A DNA stretch of 64,000 nt from Paractinoplanes rishiriensis (lineage in GTDB: Bacteria; Actinomycetota; Actinomycetes; Mycobacteriales; Micromonosporaceae). Positions within the stretch are counted from its first letter, which is position 1. The number at the start of each line of letters is the position of its first letter. The stretch spans positions 33,588-97,587 of the forward strand of contig NZ_BOMV01000064.1 in the NCBI RefSeq assembly GCF_016862375.1, written 5' to 3'. A program made the position numbers and the translations under genes. Shown piece after piece: positions 23,319 through 31,548 of the stretch. The notes under the pieces are model-generated. The model made no database searches. It saw only the letters and a program-made list of their open reading frames with translations, and was not told where the DNA came from.

Positions 23319-24350
23319 TTACGCACATCGATCCTTAAGGAGCGGCAAAACTTCGGCCCCGAGCCTGGCGATGTTGGCCAGCGTGCGCTCCGCGTCACCG
23401 GCTCCCTCGACCATGAGCAGCAGGTGCCGGACCCCCGTGACCGCCACCGTTTCGGCCAGCCGGTCCACGCACAGCTCCACCGTCCCGACCGGATGCAAAT
23501 TCAAAAGCCTTTGGAGGTACGCGTCGAGGTCGCGCCGCGGTCGTGCGGTGCCATCGATCCGCACGTATTCCCCGGTGCTGGCCAGCCACCCCGGCATAGC
23601 CGCGCGCAAAGCCTCCTGCGCCGCCCCCACCGTACCGGCGACATATCCGACATGTGCGCTAACATGGCCGTTCACTCCAGCGTCACCGACGAGCGCGCTT
23701 TTCTCCTCCGCGCTGGCGTGCATGCCGAGCAGCATCGGCAGGCCGCGGGCGGCGGCCAGCGCGGCCGTTTCCGGGCTGGTGGCGGCCACGTACACCGGCA
23801 CCCGGCGGCTCGGTGCCGGCACCACGTCGACCGGCGGGAAGCGGAAGAACTTGCCGTCCGCGCCGACCTTGGGCGAGTCGCCGGACAGCCAGGACAGCAG
23901 CAGGTCGAGCGACTCCGCGAAACCGTCCCGGAAGCGGTCCAGGCCGGTGCCGAACACCTCCAGGTCGATCCACGGCCCGCCGCGCGCGACGCCGAGGTCG
24001 AACCGGCCGCCGGACACCTCGGACAGCAGCGCCGCCTCCTCGGCCAGCGCGACCGGATGGCGGTTGGAGAGGATGCAGGCCGCCGTGCCCACGCGCAGCC
24101 GGGTGGTGCGCCCGAGCAGGTGAGCGGCCAGGGCCGGCGCCGACGGGCACGTTCCGTACCGCAAAAAATGATGCTCGGCGATCCAGGCCCCGTCGAAGCC
24201 GGCCCGCTCGGCCTCCTCGCCGTAGGCGACGGCGTCGCGCAGCGCGTCGCCGGCGCTGCGGCCGGGGAACTGGCCGGCCAGCAGGAAGACGTCGACCCGC
24301 AGGGGAGCCGGCGGCAACCGGCTCCCCGGGACGGCCGGCTCAGCAGTCAC
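23319..24350 (-). CDS. LLM-class flavin-dependent oxidoreductase
   Basis: 343 aa. The bacterial-luciferase-like TIM barrel is recognisable from RVDVFLLAGQFPG, YGEEAERAGFDGAWIAEHHF, TRLRVGTAACILSNRHPVALAEEAALLSEVSGGRFDLGVARGG and VPVYVAATSPETAALAA. These enzymes use FMNH2 or F420 to oxidise organic substrates. The GTG at 24350 lies inside the end of the preceding gene, giving an 11-base overlap, so it is coupled to the SCO5389-type gene. Cofactor and substrate cannot be decided from the sequence. Confidence 0.86.
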   Translation of the reverse strand: MTAEPAVPGSRLPPAPLRVDVFLLAGQFPGRSAGDALRDAVAYGEEAERAGFDGAWIAEHHFLRYGTCPSAPALAAHLLGRTTRLRVGTAACILSNRHPVALAEEAALLSEVSGGRFDLGVARGGPWIDLEVFGTGLDRFRDGFAESLDLLLSWLSGDSPKVGADGKFFRFPPVDVVPAPSRRVPVYVAATSPETAALAAARGLPMLLGMHASAEEKSALVGDAGVNGHVSAHVGYVAGTVGAAQEALRAAMPGWLASTGEYVRIDGTARPRRDLDAYLQRLLNLHPVGTVELCVDRLAETVAVTGVRHLLLMVEGAGDAERTLANIARLGAEVLPLLKDRCA

Positions 24351-24732
24351 GAAGCTCCGGCGACTGGTTGAGCAGCTGACCCCGCGGCGAGATGAACTTC
24401 TGGTAGCGGTCGCCGCCCACCGCCGAGAGCCGGAACGCGGCCACCCGGTGGCAGTTCTGGAAGGCGAGCTTGACCCCGAAGTGACGCTCCAGCCCGCCCC
24501 GGATGGCGTCGCTGGCCAGGGCCCGCAGCAGCTGGCCCCGCTCGGTCTCGCTGGGCGGCGGCACGGCGTGATCGGTGAACTCGCCGTCGGTGCTGTCCAG
24601 ATCGGTCGCGACCTGGCTGATCACGGTCCACGCGTAGGGCAGGGACTGGCGGACACAGTCGACGAACTCGGCGTCGGTGACCTCGCCCGACTCGGCGCGT
24701 TCGAGCAGGGCGGTGGGGACATCGAGCGACAT
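24340..24732 (-). CDS. SCO5389-family conserved protein
   Basis: 130 aa. MSLDVPTALLERAESGEVTD, then DCVRQSLPYAW, PPPSETERGQLLRALASDAI, LERHFGVKLAFQNCHRVAAF and RGQLLNQSPELRDC form the highly conserved pattern that I recall for the SCO5389 family of actinobacteria, a family of unknown function. GGGAGA precedes the ATG at 24732 by two to three bases more than usual spacing. It lies 27 bases downstream of the CooC-like ATPase gene in the same direction, an arrangement that recurs in streptomycetes as I recall. Function unknown; the strict conservation suggests a housekeeping or developmental role. Confidence 0.8.
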   Translation of the reverse strand: MSLDVPTALLERAESGEVTDAEFVDCVRQSLPYAWTVISQVATDLDSTDGEFTDHAVPPPSETERGQLLRALASDAIRGGLERHFGVKLAFQNCHRVAAFRLSAVGGDRYQKFISPRGQLLNQSPELRDC

Positions 24733-24759
24733 GTTCTCTCCCAACAAATAGACGCAGTG

Positions 24760-25716
24760 TTATGAAGCTAGTACGGACAGTGCTGCCGGATCGAGGGTGA
24801 ATTCCGGATCGATCTGCCCGGCGAGGTCCTCGCCGGTGCGCTCGTTGGCCCACGCGGTGGCGTTACGCAGGTGAAACTCCCGGGCCTGGCGGGTGAACCG
24901 GTCCCAGTCGCGAGATGTGCCATCCACGGCGGCGCGCATCGTGTCGAGCACCGCCCGGTTGGCCGGTTCCAGGTCCTCGATGGGCGCAGGCCGGCCCTGC
25001 TCGGCGGCCCGCACGTGCCGCGAGACGCCGAGGGTGGCGAGCAGGTCGGCGCCGGTGTGGTCACGCAGGAACGCCTCGTCGGCCGCGTCGGTGACCTTGT
25101 TGCCGATCACCGAGACGGCGACGTCGTAGTCCGCGGCGTACTCCAGGTACTGCCGGTACACGCCGACCCCGCGCACCGTGGGCTCGCAGGCGATGAACGT
25201 ACGGTCGAACCGGGTGAACAGCCCCGAGGCGAACGCGTCCGCCCCGGCCGTCATGTCCACCAGCACGTATTCGTCGTCGGCGTCGACCAGGTGGTTGAGC
25301 AGCAACTCGACCGCGCCCACCTTGGAGTGGTAGCAGCTCACGCCGAGGTCGTCAGCCGCGAAACCGCCGGTCACCCCGAGCCGGATGCCGTCGGCGTCGC
25401 GCAGGCACTCGTCCCAGACCGGGTTGTCCTCGCGGACCCGCAGCAGGCGCGAGCCCCGGCCGGGCGGCGTGGTCTTGACCATCGTCGCGGCCGACGAGAT
25501 CCGCGGGTTGTTGCCGCGCAGGTACTCCTTGATCAACGGGAGGTGCTCGCCGAGGGCCGGCGGCTCCCCGGTGCGGCCCAGCGCCACCGCCAGGTTCTGG
25601 TTGATGTCGGCGTCCAGTGCCAGCACGGTCCGGCCCTGGCTGGCCAGATGCCGGGCGAAGAGGGCCGTTAGGGTGGTCTTGCCGGCGCCACCTTTGCCCA
25701 CAAAAGCGATCTTCAC
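24760..25716 (-). CDS. CooC/MinD-type P-loop ATPase
   Basis: 318 aa from GTG 25716. The deviant Walker A (KIAFVGKGGAGKTTLTALFA), LALDADINQNLA, and VLVDMTAGADAFASGLFTRFD with FIACEPTVRGVGVYRQ are characteristic of SIMIBI ATPases of the CooC type, which in other systems help insert nickel into carbon monoxide dehydrogenase. In actinomycetes such proteins occur without CODH and their client is unknown. It heads an apparent operon with the SCO5389-type and LLM genes. The frame is open further upstream but GTG 25716 begins the conserved strand directly, as in related proteins. Confidence 0.82.
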   Translation of the reverse strand: MKIAFVGKGGAGKTTLTALFARHLASQGRTVLALDADINQNLAVALGRTGEPPALGEHLPLIKEYLRGNNPRISSAATMVKTTPPGRGSRLLRVREDNPVWDECLRDADGIRLGVTGGFAADDLGVSCYHSKVGAVELLLNHLVDADDEYVLVDMTAGADAFASGLFTRFDRTFIACEPTVRGVGVYRQYLEYAADYDVAVSVIGNKVTDAADEAFLRDHTGADLLATLGVSRHVRAAEQGRPAPIEDLEPANRAVLDTMRAAVDGTSRDWDRFTRQAREFHLRNATAWANERTGEDLAGQIDPEFTLDPAALSVLAS

Positions 25717-25819
25717 GAGGTCAGTGTCTTCCCGTCCAGTTGTGCGTTCCTGAAGTTGATACCCATTTCCAATAGTGCGAGTCAAGCCCGACGCGCCGCT
25801 ACCCACCCGGGAGGGATGC

Positions 25820-27250
25820 ATGTTCGACGGCGGCCGCGCCGAGCGGGTGACCACCGGGATGCGCGAGTTCTACCGGGGTGCGGCCCCGGCGCTGGACCCG
25901 CTCGGGCTGTTCCGCGAGCTGGCCGGCACCGTTCCGGCGTACCGTGATTTCCTGGCTTCGCAGGGCGTGTCGCCGGATGAGGTGCGGTCGCTCGCCGACG
26001 TGCCGCTGATGACCAAGGCCAACTACCACGAGCGCTACCCGCTGCCGGCGCGCTGCCGCAACGGTTCGCTGGCCGGCTGCGACATGGTGGCGGTGTCGTC
26101 CGGCTCGTCCGGCCGGCCCACCGTGTGGCCGCGCTCGGTGCTCGACGAACGCGCCGTGGCGGCCCGGTTCGAGCAGGTCTTCGCGGACGGGTTCGGCGCC
26201 GCGGGCCGCAGCACGCTGGCGGTGGTCTGCTTCGCGCTGGGCAGCTGGGTGGGCGGCATGTACACGGCGGCCTGCGCCCGGCACCTGGCCGCCAAGGGCT
26301 ACCCGATAACCGTGGTCACACCGGGCAACAACGTCGACGAGATCCTGCGGGTGGTCGCGGAGTTGTCGCCGCTGTTCGACCAGACCGTGCTGCTCGGCTA
26401 CCCGCCGTTCATCAAGAACGTGATCGACGCGGGCGCCGGCTGGCCCTCTCGCGCGACCAAAGTGGTGCTGGCCGGCGAGGTGTTCAGCGAACAGTGGCGC
26501 GACCTGATCGCGGCCCGCACCGGCATGCCCGACCCGGCCACCGGCACGGCCTCGCTGTACGGCACCGCGGACGCCGGTGTGCTGGGCAACGAGACCCCGC
26601 TGAGCATCCGGATCCGGCGCTTCCTGGCCGACCGTCCGGCCCTGGCGACCGAGGTGTTCGGCGACGCCCGGCTGCCCACGCTGGTGCAGTACGACCCGGC
26701 GTCCCGCTGGTTCGAGGAGACCGGCGACGGCACGCTGGCGTTCACCGGCGACGGCGGGGTGCCGCTGGTCCGCTACCACATCGCCGACGAGGGCGGCCTG
26801 GTCGCGTACCCGGACATGCTTGCTCTCTGCCGCAAGCACGGCTTCGACCCGGGCCCGGGCCCGGAGCTGCCATTCGTCTACGTCTTCGGCCGCTCACTGT
26901 TCACCGTGTCGTTCTTCGGCGCCAACATCTATCCGGAGAACGTGACCGTCGGCCTGGAACGCCCGCCGCTCTCCGACCAGCTCACCGGCAAGTTCGTGAT
27001 CCGCGTCGTGGAGGACGCCGACGCCGAACGCCGCCTGGCCGTGACCGTCGAACTGGCCCCCGGCGCCGCCCCGTCCGGGACACTCACCGACGCGGTGGCC
27101 GAGGCGATCCGCGCCGAGCTGCTGCGGCTCAACAGCGAGTTCGCCCACTACGTCCCACCGGCCTACCAACTGCCGAAAGTCGAGTTGCGCCCAGCCGGCG
27201 ACCCGGACTACTTCCCGCCCGGCGTGAAGCACCGCTACAGCCGCCCCTGA
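25820..27250 (+). CDS. Phenylacetate-CoA ligase-like / CapK-type adenylate-forming enzyme
   Basis: 476 aa from ATG 25820, behind a strong GGGAGGG. The P-loop VAVSSGSSGRPTVWPRS, TVVTPGNNVDEI, LLGYPPFIKN, the ATP-site VVLAGEVFSEQWRD and SLYGTADAGVLGNETPLS, and FTGDGGVPLVRYHIADEGGLV place it in the phenylacetate-CoA ligase/CapK branch of the ANL superfamily. It should adenylate a carboxylate and pass it to CoA or another acceptor. It is divergent from the CooC-like gene and ends five bases before the convergent AbfB-domain gene. The carboxylate is unknown; the PaaX-linked operon is 8 kb away. Confidence 0.82.
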   Translation: MFDGGRAERVTTGMREFYRGAAPALDPLGLFRELAGTVPAYRDFLASQGVSPDEVRSLADVPLMTKANYHERYPLPARCRNGSLAGCDMVAVSSGSSGRPTVWPRSVLDERAVAARFEQVFADGFGAAGRSTLAVVCFALGSWVGGMYTAACARHLAAKGYPITVVTPGNNVDEILRVVAELSPLFDQTVLLGYPPFIKNVIDAGAGWPSRATKVVLAGEVFSEQWRDLIAARTGMPDPATGTASLYGTADAGVLGNETPLSIRIRRFLADRPALATEVFGDARLPTLVQYDPASRWFEETGDGTLAFTGDGGVPLVRYHIADEGGLVAYPDMLALCRKHGFDPGPGPELPFVYVFGRSLFTVSFFGANIYPENVTVGLERPPLSDQLTGKFVIRVVEDADAERRLAVTVELAPGAAPSGTLTDAVAEAIRAELLRLNSEFAHYVPPAYQLPKVELRPAGDPDYFPPGVKHRYSRP

Positions 27251-27254
27251 CCGT

Positions 27255-28166
27255 TCAGAGTGGCGTGCGGACCACGAACGCCGTGGCTCGGTCGTCGTCG
27301 ATGCGCAGGGCGCCGCCGCGGCCAACGGCAATGGTGTGGTCCGGGTAATTCACCGAGCGCAGCATCACCGCATTGCCGCCGCCGGAAGCGCAGAAAGACG
27401 CGTCCTGGGCGAACAGCGAGGAACGGTCGCGGCGGTCCAGCCGGATCGCATAGTCGCGATGGCGCAGGAAATAGCCCGGATAGTTCGCCGATTCGAACGA
27501 GACGCAGCCGGCGCCGGCCAGTCCGCGCCGGACCACGAAGCTCGCGTCGGCGCGGTCCAGGGCGCTGCTGCCGGCGGTGATCCGGTCGATGCGGGCGGCA
27601 TAGTTGCGGTGCCGGACCCGGAAGCCGGTCATGCCGCGCACCTCGAGGCCGACCGTGCGGCCCACGGTGAGGTCGGTGCCGCCAGCCGGGGCCGAGGTCG
27701 TCGGGCGGACTGGCGACGGCGGCGGCGGCGGGGGAGGCGGCGCAGGGCGGCTGGTGGCCGGTCGCGAAGAGGAGGCGCGGGCGGGGCTGGAGCTGAGGGC
27801 GGGGCTGGAGCTGAGGGCCGGGCTGGGGCTGAACGACGCGCTGGTCGCGGACGGCGGCAGCAGCGACACCGTCGGCGACGGGAACGGCGGGGTGGGGAAG
27901 ACCATCCGCTCGGCGATCGGGGCGGGCGGCTGCGACTCGTCGGTGGGCAGCAGCAGGGCCATCATGCCGCTGACTCCGGCGACCACCACGACGGCGCAGG
28001 CGAGCAGCACCTTGCCGGCGTGCGGCGAGTCGTTCTGGATGGGCAATGGCGGTCGCCGATAGGGCACCGGAACCGGTAACCGGTCGCTGTCGCGCACCAC
28101 CCCGCCCTGGTAGGGAGGTGGCCAGCCGCCGGATCGCAGAACGTTTCGCTGGTCCTCTTCGGGCAT
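27255..28166 (-). CDS. Membrane-anchored AbfB (CBM42) domain protein
   Basis: 303 aa. A short Pro-rich cytoplasmic head is followed by one membrane segment (KVLLACAVVVVAGVSGMMAL), a long Ser/Pro linker with duplicated SPALSSSPALSSSPA, and a C-terminal domain of about 130 residues with the alpha-L-arabinofuranosidase B signature: GLEVRGMTGFRVRHRNYAA, FVVRRGLAGAGCVSFESANY, PGYFLRHRDYAIRLD and VMLRSVNYPDHTIAVG. AbfB domains bind arabinofuranose side chains; here there is no catalytic domain, so it is likely a surface sugar-binding protein. The ATG at 28166 is preferred. Direct CTTAA repeats with 11-bp period lie 26 bases upstream. Confidence 0.82.
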   Translation of the reverse strand: MPEEDQRNVLRSGGWPPPYQGGVVRDSDRLPVPVPYRRPPLPIQNDSPHAGKVLLACAVVVVAGVSGMMALLLPTDESQPPAPIAERMVFPTPPFPSPTVSLLPPSATSASFSPSPALSSSPALSSSPARASSSRPATSRPAPPPPPPPPSPVRPTTSAPAGGTDLTVGRTVGLEVRGMTGFRVRHRNYAARIDRITAGSSALDRADASFVVRRGLAGAGCVSFESANYPGYFLRHRDYAIRLDRRDRSSLFAQDASFCASGGGNAVMLRSVNYPDHTIAVGRGGALRIDDDRATAFVVRTPL

Positions 28167-28191
28167 GTAGCATCCGTTCCTGCGGCCGGCG

Positions 28192-28208
28192 CTTAAGGGA
28201 GTCTTAAA
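28192..28208. promoter_or_regulatory. CTTAA direct repeats with 11-bp period
   Basis: CTTAAGG at 28192 and CTTAAAC at 28203 repeat with an 11-bp period, the arrangement bound by OmpR/PhoB-type regulators. A related pair occurs at 31532-31550 upstream of the response-regulator gene. A further CTTAAG lies at 28258. Confidence 0.4.
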
Positions 28209-28391
28209 CTCTCGAAAAGGCATTGTTGCGTCGATAGTCCTGATTAGCAAGAGCGGAACTTAAGCTCGTCTTTGGCTTCTTCACGGCAAGGTTCGCGGGG
28301 AATGAACTCCCGACCGGCACGGCGCGTATTGACGATCGACGCCATCCGCCGCCGGACGCGTGGGCACCCGGCCGGACCCGAGGAGACGATC

Positions 28392-29498
28392 GTGGACGGC
28401 TTCGCCAAGGGCAACATCGACGCCCACGACCCGCCTGCCGACAACGCCGACGGCGGCACGTCCGCGCAAGGCGAACCCACCGGCGGTTTTCCACGCATCG
28501 CCGACTACTGGCCGGATGCTCCACACCGGATGGGACCGGCCGCCGACTTCTCCCCGGACGAGGCCGCCCGACCGGCCGACGGCGATCAGGCGTACCCCCG
28601 AAACCCCAGCTATCCACCCCCGGACCAGGAACCGACGCAGGTCTTCCGGCCGCCGCCACCGCCGCGCCGGCCGTGGTTGCGCGCGCTGCTCGGTGCCTTG
28701 GGCGCCCTCGTCTTCCTCGGCGGCAGCGTGTTCGCCCTGGCCCGGCTGGTGGCCGGCGACGACCAGCCGCAGGCCGGTGCCCCGCTGGCGCCGGCCGAGC
28801 AGGACGCCGTGCCGGACGCGACCGGCGTGCCCAGCCCGCCGGTGTCGGTCGAGCCCGCGCCCAGCAGCACCGCCCCGACTGAGAGCCCGAGCGCCTCGGT
28901 CACCGCCCTGCCCTTCGAGTCCGGCTCGTTCGAGCTGACCAGCAACGTGGTCGAGCTGAACCTCACGGTGGTCGACCTGGGCAACGAGGCGTTCCAGGTG
29001 AGCACCCCGGAGGACAGCGGGCTGCGGCCGCGCGCCGAGGTCGACGGCGACGACGTCACCCTGTCCGCGCCGTCCGACGGCAGCAAGGGCTCGGGCCGCC
29101 TCGACGTCCGGCTCAACGAGCGGATCTCCTGGTCGCTGAAGATGTCCGGCGGCATGAAGAACGCCACCTTCGCGCTGGACGACGCCGACCTGCGCCGCAT
29201 CGAACTGGTCGGCGGCGCGTCCCGGATCGACATGACGCTGCCCAGCCACAAGGACGCGCTGCCGATCAAGATGTCCGGCGGGGTGAACACCTGGAACATC
29301 AAGACCGCCCGCGAGGTGCCGGTGAGCGTCGAGATGCGGCGCGGCGGCGGCGAAGTGGTGCTGAACGGCAAGCGGGTCCGCAACATCAACCGCGGCACCA
29401 CGCTGCGCGCCCAGGTGGACAACTCCGACGCGGAAGGCCTCAAAATCGACGCGGTGGCCGGCGTGGGCACGCTCACCGTGTGGCCCGCCGAGACCTGA
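28392..29498 (+). CDS. Single-pass membrane protein with DUF4097-like beta domain
   Basis: 368 aa from GTG 28392, six bases after GAGGAG; ATG or other starts up to 28272 are possible but lack a site. A hydrophilic, Pro/Asp-rich cytoplasmic part (about 95 residues) leads to one membrane segment (LRALLGALGALVFLGGSVFALA), a Ser/Pro/Thr-rich linker and a repetitive beta-rich domain (SFELTSNVVELNLTVVDLG, SWSLKMSGGMKNATFALDDADLRR, PIKMSGGVNTWNIKTA) with a duplicated KMSGG motif, reminiscent of DUF4097-like parallel-beta surface domains. Function unknown; probably envelope-associated. Its last 26 bases overlap the convergent erm gene. Confidence 0.65.
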   Translation: MDGFAKGNIDAHDPPADNADGGTSAQGEPTGGFPRIADYWPDAPHRMGPAADFSPDEAARPADGDQAYPRNPSYPPPDQEPTQVFRPPPPPRRPWLRALLGALGALVFLGGSVFALARLVAGDDQPQAGAPLAPAEQDAVPDATGVPSPPVSVEPAPSSTAPTESPSASVTALPFESGSFELTSNVVELNLTVVDLGNEAFQVSTPEDSGLRPRAEVDGDDVTLSAPSDGSKGSGRLDVRLNERISWSLKMSGGMKNATFALDDADLRRIELVGGASRIDMTLPSHKDALPIKMSGGVNTWNIKTAREVPVSVEMRRGGGEVVLNGKRVRNINRGTTLRAQVDNSDAEGLKIDAVAGVGTLTVWPAET

Positions 29499-30264
29499 CA
29501 TCCAGCAGCTGGAACAGGGTGAGCCACTGTTCCGGCCAGACCTCGCCGACCGGCGTGTCCGGGCCGATCCGGGCGGCCCGGCAGGCACCCGCGGCCCGCC
29601 CGGTTCCGTACCGGCGGGCCAGGGTGGCCGGCAGCGAGCCGCCGGTGCCGGTGAACCCGTCCTCGACCAGCCGGCGCCAGGCCGGCAGGCGGTCCGGCGC
29701 CACCAGCGGCACGGCCCGGCGGTCCAGCTGGAGGATGCCGCCGTCGACCCGGGGCACCGGGCGGAAGGCCGCGCGCGGCACCCGGCCGGCCAGCCGCCAG
29801 GAGAACTCCGGCCAGGTCAGCACGGTCAGCCGGCTCCACCGGCCGTAGTCGCCGGAGCGCTTGCGGGCGTACTCCCACTGGGTCAGCAGGGTGGCGCGGC
29901 GCAGCGAGTCTGCGGTCAGGCACCAGCGCACCACGCCCGCGGTCAGCGCGTACGGAATATTGCCGGCCACCTCGAACTCGCTCCGCGGCGGCCGCGCCGC
30001 CAGAAAATCCGCGGTGCGCACGCTCAGCCGGGGATCTCGCGGCAGGCGGGCCGCCATCTCCGGATCGATCTCGTACGCGACCACGCGGCTACTGCGACGC
30101 AGGAGTTCCGTGGTGAGCCGGCCCCGGCCGGCACCGACCTCGTAGAGCAACGTGTCATGGCCGGGATCGGCCACCTCGGCGATGAGCCGGGCGGCGGCCG
30201 GGTCGGCGAGGAAGTTCTGCCCGAACGCGCGACGGGTGCGGGCATGGGAACGCAGTGGCGCCAT
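29473..30264 (-). CDS. erm: Erm-type 23S rRNA (adenine-N6)-methyltransferase
   Basis: 263 aa. The order RRAFGQNFLADPAAARLIAEV, LLYEVGAGRGRLTTELL (SAM motif I), VVAYEIDPEMAARL, the catalytic NIPYALTAGVVRW (N-I/L-P-Y motif of N6-adenine methyltransferases), QWEYARKRSGDYGRWSRLTV and FRPVPRVDGGILQLDRR is that of the Erm family of actinomycetes rather than KsgA, as shown by the ARKRSG-GRWS block seen in ErmE-type proteins. It should methylate A2058 of 23S rRNA and give macrolide-lincosamide-streptogramin B resistance. No macrolide pathway is in the window. The leader contains a small ORF and hairpins that can cover the AGGA ribosome site, so inducible expression is likely. Confidence 0.9.
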   Translation of the reverse strand: MAPLRSHARTRRAFGQNFLADPAAARLIAEVADPGHDTLLYEVGAGRGRLTTELLRRSSRVVAYEIDPEMAARLPRDPRLSVRTADFLAARPPRSEFEVAGNIPYALTAGVVRWCLTADSLRRATLLTQWEYARKRSGDYGRWSRLTVLTWPEFSWRLAGRVPRAAFRPVPRVDGGILQLDRRAVPLVAPDRLPAWRRLVEDGFTGTGGSLPATLARRYGTGRAAGACRAARIGPDTPVGEVWPEQWLTLFQLLDVRSRRATR

Positions 30265-30265
30265 G

Positions 30266-30346
30266 GCCAGGGTCCTGTCTGCTGTCAGCGGACAGGCGTC
30301 ATCGCGGCCCGTCCGCTTTCCGAATTGGACTCAGCTGGGCCCTGGC
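30266..30346 (-). promoter_or_regulatory. Candidate translational attenuator of erm (competing hairpins)
   Basis: CCTGTC (30296-30291) pairs with GACAGG (30279-30274) and covers the AGGA ribosome site at 30276-30273. AGCGGAC (30317-30311) can instead pair with GTCCGCT (30293-30287), using part of the same strand. GCCAGGG (30346-30340) can pair with CCCTGGC (30272-30266), just before the ATG. These are mutually competing pairings of the kind used in erm leaders. Confidence 0.5.
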
Positions 30347-30363
30347 GTTGCCGGGTGCGGTAT

Positions 30364-30471
30364 TTACACGGTGCTGGCCAGGGCGGGACGCCCGGCGCGC
30401 AGACGGATGCTGTGCAGCGGTCCTCGCGCGGGCATCGGCGCCGCGGTGAGGAGAGCGTGCGTGGTGATCAT
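30364..30471 (-). CDS. 35-aa leader ORF upstream of erm
   Basis: ATG to TAA encodes 35 residues beginning MITTHALLTAAPMPARG and ending PALASTV. It lies 99 bases upstream of the erm start on the same strand. A -10-like TAGGGT ends six bases before the ATG, so translation could begin at the very 5' end. Its position, size and the hairpins that follow it suggest a regulatory leader peptide. The sequence has no recognised stalling motif and the ORF could be fortuitous in GC-rich DNA. Confidence 0.42.
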   Translation of the reverse strand: MITTHALLTAAPMPARGPLHSIRLRAGRPALASTV

Positions 30472-30477
30472 CCGGCG

Positions 30478-30516
30478 ACCCTATCCGCGGGGCGGGGCCA
30501 CGGCATCCGAATTTTC
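30478..30516 (-). promoter_or_regulatory. Possible WhiB7-type promoter of the erm leader
   Basis: On the minus strand GAAAATT is followed by a poor -35 (GATGCC), an 18-base spacer and TAGGGT. An AT-rich block immediately upstream of a weak -35 is the pattern described for WhiB7-dependent antibiotic-resistance promoters in actinobacteria. WhiB7 is not encoded here. Confidence 0.4.
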
Positions 30517-30594
30517 GGGGCACAATGCTGGTCGTCCCGACATATTGGCGACAGGGTGCTGGCCGGGGCGTTATCGGATCACGAGGCTGTTGGC

Positions 30595-31548
30595 ATGACG
30601 ACAACGTTCGACCGCGCGCAGGTGCGCGGCAGCGCCGAGACGCTGCGGGAGCGGCGGCTCCAGCTCTCCGCGCTGACCATCCCGCCGGGCCGCGGCTGGC
30701 ATCCGCTGCGCGAGCGGATGATCGATGTCCTGGGCCCGCCGACCGACACGATCGGCGACGTCATCGAAAAGCTGGTGCTCATCCAGGTGATCCTGGACGA
30801 GCTGCCGCCCGACCCGGAGGCCAACCGGGTGGCCGCGTTCAACTCGCTCTACCTGCGGATCACCCGCCAGGTCGAGGAGGCGCTGCGCGGCGGCGTCAAC
30901 CACCCCGACTTCCTGGAACTGCTCGACGTCCAGTTCGCCAAGCGTTACTTCGACGCGCTCGAACTGTGGAACGACGACGACGAGAAGACCCCGGACGTCT
31001 GGGAGGTGCTGTTCAAGCGCGGCCTGGACACCAGCCTGAGCCGGCTCACCGCGGCCATGCTCGGGGTCAACGCGCACATCAACCACGACCTGTCGCTGGC
31101 CCTGATCGGCACCTGGGAGGAGTTGGGCGCCCCCGACGACGACCTGATCCACCCCGACTACCTGCTGATCAACCAGATCTTCTACGCCGAGATCCCGCCG
31201 CTGCGTCGCGGCTTCTCCACCCGCTGGCAGCGCGAACTCGACCGGCTGGCCGGCCCGCTCGACGACTGGAGCCAGCGCACGCTGGTCACCGTGACCCGGG
31301 CGCGCGCCTGGGACCAGGGTCGCCGGCTGTGGCTGCTGCGCCACGACCCGGAGGACTTCGAGGACGCCCGGCGCACCATGGACCGGTGCGCGTCGCTGCT
31401 GGCCGAGTGGGCCATCGTCGGCGACCGGCTGATCACCGGCACCGGGCAGGGCGTGCGCCTGCTGCGCCGGATGCTGCGCCGCCAGCACCACAACCACCAG
31501 CCGCCACCCGGCCGGCGCCAGGACGTCCGGTTCTTAGCCAACTCTTAG
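30595..31548 (+). CDS. DUF5995 family protein
   Basis: 317 aa, soluble and largely helical. VIEKLVLIQVILDELPPDPEANRVAAFNSLYLRITRQV, FLELLDVQFAKRYFDALELW, LTAAMLGVNAHINHDLSLALIGTW, and DYLLINQIFYAEIPPLRRGF are the conserved blocks I associate with DUF5995, a family of unknown function. The His/Asn/Asp-rich block MLGVNAHINHDLSLAL could bind metal. The ATG follows a weak site. It starts divergent from the erm leader, and its final codons overlap the tandem TCTTAGCC repeats in front of the response-regulator gene. Confidence 0.75.
   Translation: MTTTFDRAQVRGSAETLRERRLQLSALTIPPGRGWHPLRERMIDVLGPPTDTIGDVIEKLVLIQVILDELPPDPEANRVAAFNSLYLRITRQVEEALRGGVNHPDFLELLDVQFAKRYFDALELWNDDDEKTPDVWEVLFKRGLDTSLSRLTAAMLGVNAHINHDLSLALIGTWEELGAPDDDLIHPDYLLINQIFYAEIPPLRRGFSTRWQRELDRLAGPLDDWSQRTLVTVTRARAWDQGRRLWLLRHDPEDFEDARRTMDRCASLLAEWAIVGDRLITGTGQGVRLLRRMLRRQHHNHQPPPGRRQDVRFLANS

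Noticed and set aside
25820..27250. Member of the PaaX-controlled operon
   Set aside because: It is a phenylacetate-CoA-ligase-like gene but lies 8 kb away, with several unrelated genes between and no copy of the GTTAGGC/GCCTAAC element.
28255..28261. GGAACTT as a SigE-type ECF -35 upstream of the 28392 gene
   Set aside because: No suitable -10 (CGTC/GTCT-type) follows at 16-19 bases.
29473..30264. KsgA/RsmA 16S rRNA dimethyltransferase
   Set aside because: The ARKRSG-GRWS block and the C-terminal length fit Erm; the RsmA neighbours (ispE, tatD) are absent.
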